Source: SKPT01 sp040905445 (GTDB lineage Bacteria > Planctomycetota > Phycisphaerae > Phycisphaerales > Phycisphaeraceae). Taken from it: 64,000 nt of DNA. The notes beneath the pieces are model-generated. The model worked only from the letters and a program-made list of their open reading frames with translations, ran no database searches and had not been told where the DNA came from. This document shows, piece by piece, positions 50,019-56,778 of this stretch. A program made the position numbers and the translations under genes. Location of the stretch: contig JBBDRN010000047.1 of the NCBI GenBank assembly GCA_040905445.1, positions 11,186-75,185 of the forward strand, read 5' to 3'. Positions within the stretch are counted from its first letter, which is position 1; the number at the start of each line of letters is the position of its first letter.

Positions 50019-51347
50019 TCATTCGCCCAACCCCTCAACCGGCTGCCGCGCCACCGCCGCCACGCCCGCCACGGGCCAGCGCCGCAGGACGAAAGACCAG
50101 TCATTCTGCCGTATCGCCTGCCGGATGTCCAGCAAGTAGCGCTGGAAGTGGCGGATGTTGTGCGCGCTGACCAGCATCGGGCCCAGCATTTCCCCCGCGA
50201 GAAACAGGTGGCGGAGGTAGCTGCGCGAGAAGGCGGGGGCGGCAGAATCGGGGTTCCGGGTTCCGGGATCGGGGTTCGGAAGTCCCGGATCCCGAGACCC
50301 GGAACCCGCGGCCCCCGCCCCGCAGGCGATGCAGTCGCAGCCGGGCTCGATCGGGCCCGGGTCCTCGCGAAAGCGGGCGTTTTTGAGACGGATCTGGCCC
50401 GTGCTGGTAAACGCGCAGGCACTGCGCCCGTTCCGCGTCGGCAGCACGCAGTCGAACATGTCCACCCCGGCCTGCGCGGCCACGAGGATGTCGCGCTCGT
50501 AGCCCACGCCCATCAGGTACCGCGGCCGCTCGGCGGGCAGCCGCGGCGCGACGTGCCGCACGACCCGGCAAAGCTCGTCATGCCCCTCCCCCACCGCCAC
50601 ACCGCCGATCGCGTACCCGGGCAGGTCGAAGCCCGCGACCCGGTCGAGGCACCAGTCGCGCTGCGCCAGGTCCGTCCCGCCCTGGACGATACCGAACAGC
50701 GCCTGCTCCCCCGGTCGGCCATGGGCGCGGATGCACCGCTCCAGCCAGCGGACGGTGCGCTCGTTGGCCAGGCGCAGCCGCGCGGGGTAGTCGGCGGGGG
50801 CGACGCGGGGACGATCGAGCTTCGGGTTCCGGATTCCGGGATTCGGGTCTGGGCCGGTATCCGGATCCCGGATCCCGGAACCCGCGGCCGCGGCCGGGGG
50901 GCAGTCGTCGAAGGCCATGATGATGTCCGCCCCGAGCTCGTTCTGCACCTGGATCGCCCGCTCGGGCGTCAGGTCGATCGCCGCCCCGTCGATGTGGCTG
51001 CGAAAGTGCACGCCCGCCTCATCGATGCGGCTGATGTCGGCGAGGCTGTAGACCTGGTAGCCGCCCGAGTCGGTGAGGATCGACCCCGCCCAGCCCATCC
51101 ATTGGTGCAGTCCGCCCATCTGCGCCACCAGCTCCGAGCCGGGGCGCAGCATGAGGTGGTAGGTGTTGGCCAGCAGGATCTGCGTGCCCGTGGCCGCGAC
51201 CTGCGTGGGCAGCAGTCCCTTGACGGTGCCCTGCGTGCCGACGGGCATGAACGCCGGCGTATCAAAGCTGCCGTGCGGCGTGGTGACGCGGCCGAGGCGG
51301 GCGCGCGAAGTGGCGTCGTGGTGGAGGATTTCGAAGGCGAGGGACAT
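50019..51347 (-). CDS. tgt: queuine tRNA-ribosyltransferase with two repeat-derived insertions
   Basis: A 442-residue TGT, about 65 residues longer than usual. Conserved core: TPAFMPVGTQGTVKG, LLANTYHLMLRPG, SILTDSGGYQVYSL (Asp93), GVAVGEGHDELCRV, YLMGVGYERDILVA, FDCVLPTRNGRSA (Asp299) and the zinc site CDCIAC plus SYLRHLF. It exchanges G34 for a 7-deazaguanine base in tRNAs with GUN anticodons. Insert 1 (residues about 152-178, GSGIRDPDTGPDPNPGIRNP) and insert 2 (residues about 343-371, GSGSRDPGLPNPDPGTRNP) are encoded by GGATCCCGG-type short repeats and lie in loops; insert 2 sits between the Cys ligands and the His ligand of the zinc site. Confidence 0.95.
   Translation of the reverse strand: MSLAFEILHHDATSRARLGRVTTPHGSFDTPAFMPVGTQGTVKGLLPTQVAATGTQILLANTYHLMLRPGSELVAQMGGLHQWMGWAGSILTDSGGYQVYSLADISRIDEAGVHFRSHIDGAAIDLTPERAIQVQNELGADIIMAFDDCPPAAAAGSGIRDPDTGPDPNPGIRNPKLDRPRVAPADYPARLRLANERTVRWLERCIRAHGRPGEQALFGIVQGGTDLAQRDWCLDRVAGFDLPGYAIGGVAVGEGHDELCRVVRHVAPRLPAERPRYLMGVGYERDILVAAQAGVDMFDCVLPTRNGRSACAFTSTGQIRLKNARFREDPGPIEPGCDCIACGAGAAGSGSRDPGLPNPDPGTRNPDSAAPAFSRSYLRHLFLAGEMLGPMLVSAHNIRHFQRYLLDIRQAIRQNDWSFVLRRWPVAGVAAVARQPVEGLGE
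50235..50321 (-). repeat. repeat insert 2 within tgt
   Basis: The coding DNA here is built of GGTTCCGG, GGGATCGGGGTTCGG and CCCGGATCCCGAGACCCGG units. It shares CCCGGAACCCGCGG with insert 1. Frame is kept. Confidence 0.75.
50816..50892 (-). repeat. repeat insert 1 within tgt
   Basis: The DNA is built of GGTTCCGGATTCCGGGATTC and TCCGGATCCCGGATCCCGG units in the tgt frame. The peptide DPDTGPDPNPGIRNP is absent from ordinary TGTs at the point after FDDCPP. Confidence 0.75.
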
Positions 51348-51351
51348 GGGC

Positions 51352-51452
51352 GAATTTCGGATTGCGGATTTCGGATTTCGGATGGGAGGGGGCGAGCGAC
51401 GAGGCAGCTTCGGCGTCAGAAATCGAATCCGAAATCCGAAATCCGAAATTCC
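51352..51452. repeat. inverted GGATTTCGG repeats between tgt and the rhomboid gene
   Basis: GAATTTCGGATTGCGGATTTCG at the left (first part GAATTTCGGATTGCGG) is mirrored by CGAAATCCGAAATTC at the right, so the RNA of either strand forms a hairpin with a roughly 35-base loop. Units are direct repeats of CGGATTT. It contains no gene and lies between co-oriented genes. Confidence 0.7.
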
Positions 51453-52381
51453 TACCGTCCCACCCCGCGCTTGCGCTCCGTCGCCTGGCTGAGGATGCGC
51501 TGCTCGCGGCGGGTGAGGCTCTGCAACCCCTCGTCGCGAACCTTGTCGAGGATGCGGTCGACCTCGGCCTCCTGGTCGCGGTCGCGCTGGCGGTGGCGCT
51601 GCCGGCGGGAGTCGTCGTAGCGGTGCTTAAGCTGCCCTGGGCTGCCGATGCGGTCGGCCCAGCCGAGCAGGCGCGGAGCGCGCATCAGCAGCAGGCCCAC
51701 GGCCGCCCCGCCGAGGTGCGCGGCCTCGCCGCCCGTGTTGGGCCCGCCGACGAGCACGACGTAGACCGCGGCGAACAGGGCGATGAAGACGAGGACCTTC
51801 AGCGGCACGGGGATGAGGAACAACAGCAGCACGCGGACATTGGGCGCGGCGAACAGGGCGGCGATGAGCATGCCGAAGACGCCCGCCGACGCGCCGACGA
51901 GCGGCACGGCGGGGCCTGCCTCGATGAGCCCGATGCGCCAGAGAGCGAGGTACCCGGCCGCGCCTCCGACGCCGCAGATGAGGTAGAAGGCGAGAAACCG
52001 CCGCGAGCCGAAGTAGGACTCGACCATGGGGCCGAAGAAAAACATGAAGAGCATGTTGCCCAGCACGTGGCCCAGCGACGCGTGCATGAACTGGAACGTA
52101 AGCAGCTCGTAGAGGCGGAACTGTTGGAAGGTGGTCACGAGCGAGAAGCTGAAGAAGTAGCTCAGTCGCCCCAGCCCGGCCAGCGCGGGGCCACCGGCCA
52201 TGCGGGTGACGACGCCGTCGATGAGCAGCACGCCGAAGTTGATGAGGATGAGGTAGAGGCTGACCGAGCCCCAGCGGGGGTAGATGATGCCGAGGTTGCC
52301 GACGCGCGCGACGCCGCCGGCCCCGCCGATGGGCAACCCACCCCCGCCCTCGCGTGCGTAGCCGCGGTCCTCCCAGCCCAT
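51452..52381 (-). CDS. rhomboid-family intramembrane serine protease
   Basis: A 309-residue rhomboid. QFMHASLGHVLGNMLFMFFFG holds the conserved HxxxxHxxxN-like loop; VGASAGVFGMLIAALF has the catalytic Ser in GASAGVFG; GGEAAHLGGAAVGLLL has the catalytic His. Six or more helices. A charged C-terminal tail (RRQRHRQRDRDQEAEVDR, then LTRREQRILSQATERK) is the DUF6576-like end common in this phylum. It cleaves membrane-embedded substrates; targets unknown. Start overlaps the Nudix stop (TAATG), so the two are coupled. Confidence 0.92.
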   Translation of the reverse strand: MGWEDRGYAREGGGGLPIGGAGGVARVGNLGIIYPRWGSVSLYLILINFGVLLIDGVVTRMAGGPALAGLGRLSYFFSFSLVTTFQQFRLYELLTFQFMHASLGHVLGNMLFMFFFGPMVESYFGSRRFLAFYLICGVGGAAGYLALWRIGLIEAGPAVPLVGASAGVFGMLIAALFAAPNVRVLLLFLIPVPLKVLVFIALFAAVYVVLVGGPNTGGEAAHLGGAAVGLLLMRAPRLLGWADRIGSPGQLKHRYDDSRRQRHRQRDRDQEAEVDRILDKVRDEGLQSLTRREQRILSQATERKRGVGR

Positions 52382-52983
52382 TACCGATCCGCCCCCTCCG
52401 CCCGCACCCCCACCACTTTCGCCGCCACCCTCCCTGCCGCCACGTCCGCCGCTCCTTTGCCAAACTGCAGGTGATACAGCACCACCGCCACCGTCTTGGC
52501 ATCGACGATCCGCCCATCGTGGATCATCGCCAGGACGTCGTCGATCGCCACGACCTCGGCCTCGATGCGCTCCGTCTCGTCAAGCTGCTGGCCGACGAAG
52601 CTCAACCCCGTCGCCCGGAATGCGTGCATCTGCTCTGTGCAGAAGCCCGGGCTCATGTAGAAGCTCAGCATCGCCTCGACGCCCGCCGCGTCGTAACCCG
52701 TCTCCTCGCGCAGCTCGCGCGCGGCGCACCCGGCCGGCTCCTCGCCCGCCTCCAGCGTCCCGGCAGGCAACTCCCACAGCGTCTGGCCCACGGCAAACCG
52801 CTCGTTGCGGATCAGCACCACCCGGCCGTCGTCCAGCAGCGGCAAAATGACCACCGCGTCGCTGGGTACGACCACCTCGCGACGCTCGCTTGCGCCCGAA
52901 CGCGTCGGTCGCTGCAGCGCGAACACGTCGAAACGCGCGCCCGCGAAAACCTTCTCCGCACCTGGCATCGGCTGCTGAGTCAT
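52381..52983 (-). CDS. Nudix hydrolase, ADP-ribose pyrophosphatase-like
   Basis: A 200-residue Nudix protein. ELPAGTLEAGEEPAGCAARE continues into LREETGY, the Nudix box with the metal-binding Glu residues; VVLIRNERFAVGQTLWELPAG and SFYMSPGFCTEQMHAF are typical of ADP-ribose pyrophosphatases (NudF-like). It would hydrolyse ADP-ribose or a similar nucleoside diphosphate sugar. Co-transcribed with the rhomboid gene, with a one-base TAATG overlap. Confidence 0.88.
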   Translation of the reverse strand: MTQQPMPGAEKVFAGARFDVFALQRPTRSGASERREVVVPSDAVVILPLLDDGRVVLIRNERFAVGQTLWELPAGTLEAGEEPAGCAARELREETGYDAAGVEAMLSFYMSPGFCTEQMHAFRATGLSFVGQQLDETERIEAEVVAIDDVLAMIHDGRIVDAKTVAVVLYHLQFGKGAADVAAGRVAAKVVGVRAEGADR

Positions 52984-53023
52984 GGGCGGTATTCTAGGCC
53001 ATGCGCCCCCTCGCCGCCTCGGG

Positions 53024-53164
53024 TATAAAGCCGGGACCGCGGGTCCCGGCCGAGGCGGCGCGGATCCGCATCATGCCATGGACCCCGCTCGCTGCCTCGA
53101 TGCCCACGCGACGAGCTTTGAGCCAATGTTTCGCCCCCGCCCCGGGCCACAGCCCCGGCTTGAT
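53024..53164. repeat. palindrome-bounded dispersed element, copy 3
   Basis: TATAAAGCCGGGACC and GGTCCCGGCCGAGGCGGCGC at the left end, CACGCGACGAGCTTTGAG in the middle and CCGGGCCACAGCCCCGG at the right end align with the reverse complement of 13763-13932. It fills the gap between the divergent Nudix and SMR genes and ends just before the SMR start. Confidence 0.6.
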
Positions 53165-53176
53165 ATGGAGACACCG

Positions 53177-53491
53177 ATGGCCTGGACGTTCGTGCTGCTC
53201 GCAGGGCTGATGGAGACGACCTGGGTCACCGCCCTGCGCTACAGCCAGGGGTTCACCCGGCTCGTGCCCAGCGTCGTCGTCGTCGCCGCGATGACCGGCA
53301 GCCTCCTCCTCGCCGGCCAGGCGATGCGCACCATCCCGATGGGCACCGTCTATGCCGCGTGGACCGGCATCGGCGCCACCGGGGCCGTGACCATCGGCAT
53401 CTACCTCTTCAACGAGCCCGCCACCGCCCAGCGCCTCGCCTGCATCGGGCTGATCGTCGCCGGCATCGCCGGCCTGCGCATCACCGCGTAA
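53177..53491 (+). CDS. sugE: small multidrug resistance family transporter, SugE/Gdx-like
   Basis: A 104-residue, four-helix SMR protein: MAWTFVLLAGLMETTWVTAL has the essential Glu of helix 1 (in GLMETTW), followed by YSQGFTRLVPSVVVVAAM, GTVYAAWTGIGATGAVTIG and LIVAGIAGLRITA. The GLxE-x-x-W with YSQGFTRL pattern is that of the SugE/Gdx branch, known guanidinium exporters. GGAG lies six bases before ATG 53177; an ATG at 53165 is also in frame. No guanidine riboswitch is evident upstream; a dispersed repeat occupies that place. Confidence 0.88.
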   Translation: MAWTFVLLAGLMETTWVTALRYSQGFTRLVPSVVVVAAMTGSLLLAGQAMRTIPMGTVYAAWTGIGATGAVTIGIYLFNEPATAQRLACIGLIVAGIAGLRITA

Positions 53492-53693
53492 CGAATTACC
53501 GCGAAGCAGCGAAGAGCGCGGCGGACGCGATAGGATTGTGGTTTGCGTCACTTCGGTTTCTTCGGGTATTTCCGCTTGCTTCGCCTCTTCGCGGTTCAAT
53601 GATGAGTTCGTTCGTTCCAAGGTTATTCGAGATCCCTGACCTCAATGCGCGACATCGAGCCGCACCCCCGATCGCCAACGTGGAGCCCCGTTC

Positions 53694-54002
53694 ATGCAAC
53701 GCCATTCGCTGCCGCCGACGTCGACCGGCTTTCACGTGCTCACCCAGACGCCGCGCGGCCAGGCGGCGTGGATGACGCTCCAGCCCGGCCAGAGCACCGG
53801 CGGGCCCGACAACCGCCACGCCCGCGCCGACCAGTGGCTGTACGTCGTCTCCGGCACGGGCCGGGCCGTCGTGGCGGGCGAGCGCATCACGATCGAGCCG
53901 GGCGATCTCGTGCTGATCGAGGCCGGCGAGGCGCACGAGATCACCGCCGACCCCGCCACCCCGCTGCACACCTTCAGCATCTACACCCCACCAGAATATT
54001 GA
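53694..54002 (+). CDS. small cupin protein
   Basis: A 102-residue single cupin. GGPDNRHARADQWLYVVSGTG contains motif 1 (His, Gln/Glu at GPDNRHARADQW) and IEPGDLVLIEAGEAHEI motif 2 with the final His. It is a beta-barrel metal-binding fold; whether enzymatic or a sensor is unknown. The 200-base gap before it has CCGCGAAG...CTTCGCGG repeats (53497-53597). Confidence 0.8.
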   Translation: MQRHSLPPTSTGFHVLTQTPRGQAAWMTLQPGQSTGGPDNRHARADQWLYVVSGTGRAVVAGERITIEPGDLVLIEAGEAHEITADPATPLHTFSIYTPPEY

Positions 54003-54020
54003 GTCCGCCCGACGCCCGCG

Positions 54021-54476
54021 TCACCCTGCCAGCTCATCAGAGTCAAGCCAGATCGTCACAGGCCCATCGTTGTGGATCTCGACATCCATCATCGCCCCGA
54101 ACCGGCCCGTCGCGACGCGCGCTACGCCCAACTCCCGCAGCCGCCCGGCCAGGCGATCGACGACAGGCTCCGCCAAGGCCGGCGCGGCCGCGTGCACGAA
54201 GCTCGGCCGCCGACCCTTGCGCACGTCGGCGTACAGCGTGAACTGCGAGACGACCAGCGCCGCCCCGCCGACGTCCCGCAGCGAGCGATTGAACTTGCCC
54301 GCGTCGTCGTAGAAGACGCGCAGATTGACGATCTTCTGCGCCAGCCGCTCGACCTCCTCACCGGTGTCACGATCGCCGACGCCCACGAGCAGCACAAAGC
54401 CCTGCCCGATCTCGCCAACGCACTGGCCATCGATGTGCACCGACGCCTGCGTCACCCGTTGCAGCAACACGCGCAT
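54021..54476 (-). CDS. dtd: D-aminoacyl-tRNA deacylase
   Basis: A 151-residue DTD. MRVLLQRVTQASVHIDG, ALVVSQFTLYADVRKGRRPSF with the SQFTLYA active-site motif, and NDGPVTIWLDS with the conserved cis-Gly-Pro. It removes D-amino acids wrongly attached to tRNA. Length is normal. The start at 54476 is chosen because the residues before it are not conserved. Tail-to-tail with the cupin. Confidence 0.95.
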   Translation of the reverse strand: MRVLLQRVTQASVHIDGQCVGEIGQGFVLLVGVGDRDTGEEVERLAQKIVNLRVFYDDAGKFNRSLRDVGGAALVVSQFTLYADVRKGRRPSFVHAAAPALAEPVVDRLAGRLRELGVARVATGRFGAMMDVEIHNDGPVTIWLDSDELAG

Positions 54477-54510
54477 GCCCGCACGATACCGCACGACCCG
54501 CGGCATGGCC

Positions 54511-54540
54511 AATGGCTGATGGCTGATGGCTGATGGCTAC
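54511..54540. repeat. GGCTGATGGC tandem repeat
   Basis: GGCTGATGGCTGATGGCTGATGGC lies just before the tRNA gene. The same unit, inverted (GCCATCAGCCATCAGC), lies inside the coding region at 62305-62320. Confidence 0.7.
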
Positions 54541-54563
54541 CACCGCCCGCTATCATCCCCGCA

Positions 54564-54637
54564 GGCCCCGTAGCCCAACCGGCAGAGGCAGGCGACTTAA
54601 AATCGCTCCAGTGCGGGTTCGACTCCCGCCGGGGCCA
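54564..54637 (+). tRNA. tRNA with UAA anticodon (Leu by codon), short variable loop
   Basis: Acceptor GGCCCCG pairs perfectly with CGGGGCC and A73 follows. The T arm GCGGG-TTCGACT-CCCGC is perfect. Anticodon stem GGCGA/TCGCT closes the loop CTTAAAA, anticodon TAA at 54598-54600. The D arm (GCC/GGC) is short. CCA is not encoded. The variable loop is only CCAGT, five bases. Bacterial tRNA-Leu normally has a long variable arm (class II), so a class I body with a UAA anticodon is unusual; a tRNA-like element or a recoded tRNA is possible. Confidence 0.75.
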
Positions 54638-54730
54638 TTGCTTCCAGCCGCGTCACGGCACCCGCCCTTCACGTCCGCGGCCGCCGCAACCCCCTTCCAT
54701 CCGCACCGACCCGTCTTGCGGAAAAAATCC

Positions 54731-54759
54731 TTGGCCCGGCGTCGGCCGGCGGCTATAGT
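54731..54759 (+). promoter_or_regulatory. promoter of the pseudopilin-like gene pair
   Basis: TTGGCC (54731-54736) and TATAGT (54754-54759) are 17 bases apart, in the 322-base gap after the tRNA. The leader to the first gene would be about 190 bases. GAGGAGG precedes the gene's ATG. Nothing else recognisable lies in the gap. Confidence 0.55.
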
Positions 54760-54959
54760 GGCGATTGCACCGCTTGCAGGGGGTCCGTGCGCCTGCCGCA
54801 GCGTGCATCGCCATCCCGGGAGGCTACCCGCAACCATCGCCCTCCCCTGCCGGCTGACCGCCCGGTGCAACGTCGCGGGCTGCGCCGCGGCGCGGCGCCA
54901 GGACGGGCGGCCGAAAAATGTGTTCCGCCGCGCATTGATGTCCTTGAGGAGGCAATTCC

Positions 54960-55781
54960 ATGCGACACCGACCCCACCCCCACGCGTTCTCACTGATCGA
55001 GCTGCTGGTGCTCATCGGCATCGTCGGCGTGCTGACGGCCGTGCTGATGCCGGCGATGGCCAGCGTGCGGGCGACGGCACGGGCGGATGAGTGCGCCGGC
55101 GAGCTCCGGCGGATCGGGCAGGCGTGGGAGACGTTCGCGTTCGACCACGACGGCCGCGGGCCGGGCGTTGCGGAGAATCCGGGTGGTTCTACGCCGCATT
55201 CCTGGGGCAGTTGGCTCAACCATTTCATCTGGGGTGACGAGATCGAGACGTTCGCCGAGCTGATGGCCCCCATCCAGAAGTTTAATGGCTGGGCGCCGGA
55301 CCATGACTTCGACCAGTGGGAAGTCGGGCCCGGCGAGGGCAATATCGTCTGCCCTTCAATCGGGCAGTGGGACGAGCCGCAGTTTGCCCGGCCCTACATC
55401 GCCAATGCGAACGCCACCGGCGGCGTGGCGTTCAGCGACCGGCCGTACGAGTACGGCAAGCTCATACGCGACCACCCGTTCGACCAGCACGCCAATGCCT
55501 ATCTCGGCACGCGGCTGGACGCGTTCCGCAGACCCGGCATGCGCTTCATGGTCTTCGAGGCCGACCGCGCCAACGATAGCGACCGCTTCCGAAGCAACGA
55601 ACGCGACGCGGTAGCGGAGATTGACCCGGAGAATCCCACCACGCGCAGCGCCGGCGGGATCGGCACCTACATGTTCCGCCACCCGGGGCTGACGATGAAC
55701 GCCCTGATGATGGACGGCCGCGTGCGCCGCCTCGCCAACGACCCCGCCCAGTTCGAGGTCGAGCGCTTCCAGCTGCGCTAG
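54960..55781 (+). CDS. pseudopilin-like protein 1 (type II secretion-like N-terminus)
   Basis: A 273-residue protein with a prepilin signature: HPHAFSLIELLVLIGIVGVL, cleavage expected before FSLIE (after the basic start). The body (RADECAGELRRIGQAWETFA, then GEGNIVCPSIGQWD) and the end FRHPGLTMNALMMDGRVRRL, a form of the H-x9-DG motif of DUF1559-like planctomycete proteins. It is a paralogue of the next gene. It would be processed by prepilin peptidase and assembled or displayed at the surface. No secretion ATPase is nearby. Confidence 0.85.
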   Translation: MRHRPHPHAFSLIELLVLIGIVGVLTAVLMPAMASVRATARADECAGELRRIGQAWETFAFDHDGRGPGVAENPGGSTPHSWGSWLNHFIWGDEIETFAELMAPIQKFNGWAPDHDFDQWEVGPGEGNIVCPSIGQWDEPQFARPYIANANATGGVAFSDRPYEYGKLIRDHPFDQHANAYLGTRLDAFRRPGMRFMVFEADRANDSDRFRSNERDAVAEIDPENPTTRSAGGIGTYMFRHPGLTMNALMMDGRVRRLANDPAQFEVERFQLR

Positions 55782-55846
55782 CCTTCCGCCATCGCCGCAG
55801 CGATCCGACGCTGCCCCCGCCGCATCCCCTGGAGGTGAGCAACACC

Positions 55847-56728
55847 ATGTCCGAGACTGTCAAAACCGCTTCGCCGTCCGCCCGCCATGGCTTTTCGCTC
55901 GTCGAGTTGCTGGTGCTCATCTGCATCGTGGGTCTGCTGGCTGCGGTGATGCTGCCGGCGCTGGCGCGTGGGCGCGCGGCCGCCCGTGCCGACGAGTGCG
56001 CCGCCCACCTTCGCCGCATCGGGCAGGCGTGGGAGACGTTCGCGGACGATCACAACGGCCGCGGCCCGGGCTATGCGGTGAATCACCTCGTCAGCACCCT
56101 ACCTCATACCTGGACATCCTGGCTCAATCACCTGGTTTGGGGTGAGCAGCTGCTCGCCCTCGACCACTACATGCGCCCCGTGCAGCGGTTCCACGGCTGG
56201 GCAGATGAGTACAACGACGATCAGAACTTTTCCGCCCGCCCCGGTGAGGGCAACCTCGCCTGCCCGGAGATCGGCCAGTGGGACTCCTCGCTCCTCAGGC
56301 GGCCGTACATCGCCAACTGGAACGCCACCGGCGGCGCAATATGGATCGGCACCGATGGCACCAGCTTCGGCCAAGGCGCCATCACCGACGGCGGCCCGGG
56401 GCCCCACGGCCAGGTGTGGCGCGCCAACCCCTTCCCCGGCAGCGCCACGCTCGGCACCCGCCTCGATGACTTCCGCAGGCCCGCCATGCGCTTCATGATC
56501 TTCGAAGCGGACCGCGCCAACGATGGTGCGATCTACAGCCAGAGCGAGCGCGACCTCGTCGCCGACGTCAACGCCGAGCAGCGGTCGACCCAGCACCACG
56601 GCGGCATCGGCAGCTACATGTTCCGCCATCCCGGCCTGACGATGAACGCCCTGATGATGGACGGCCGCGTCCGCCGCCTCGCCAACGACCCGGCGCAGTT
56701 CGAGGCGGAGCGCTTCGACGTGCAATGA
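55847..56728 (+). CDS. pseudopilin-like protein 2 (paralogue)
   Basis: A 293-residue paralogue of the preceding protein: HGFSLVELLVLICIVGLLAA, ADECAAHLRRIGQAWETFAD, GEGNLACPEIGQWDS and FRHPGLTMNALMMDGRVRRL; the last block is identical to protein 1 over about 20 residues. The central part differs and has an extra loop. ATG 55847 is chosen because GGAGG lies 12 bases before it; a GTG at 55835 overlaps the ribosome site. It follows gene 1 by 65 bases and looks like a tandem duplicate. Confidence 0.85.
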   Translation: MSETVKTASPSARHGFSLVELLVLICIVGLLAAVMLPALARGRAAARADECAAHLRRIGQAWETFADDHNGRGPGYAVNHLVSTLPHTWTSWLNHLVWGEQLLALDHYMRPVQRFHGWADEYNDDQNFSARPGEGNLACPEIGQWDSSLLRRPYIANWNATGGAIWIGTDGTSFGQGAITDGGPGPHGQVWRANPFPGSATLGTRLDDFRRPAMRFMIFEADRANDGAIYSQSERDLVADVNAEQRSTQHHGGIGSYMFRHPGLTMNALMMDGRVRRLANDPAQFEAERFDVQ

Positions 56729-56778
56729 TGCAGAGAATTCCGGTCTCCACACGTTCACACCCATCGAAGGAGGGGAGA

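Noticed and set aside
51352..51452. Rho-independent terminator between tgt and the rhomboid gene
   Set aside because: The hairpin arms are A/T-containing repeats without a T-run, and the same units occur elsewhere in non-terminator settings.
53024..53164. Guanidine riboswitch before the SugE-like gene
   Set aside because: The gap is filled by a dispersed repeat also found near unrelated genes, and I could not find the ACGR-type conserved loops of guanidine riboswitches.
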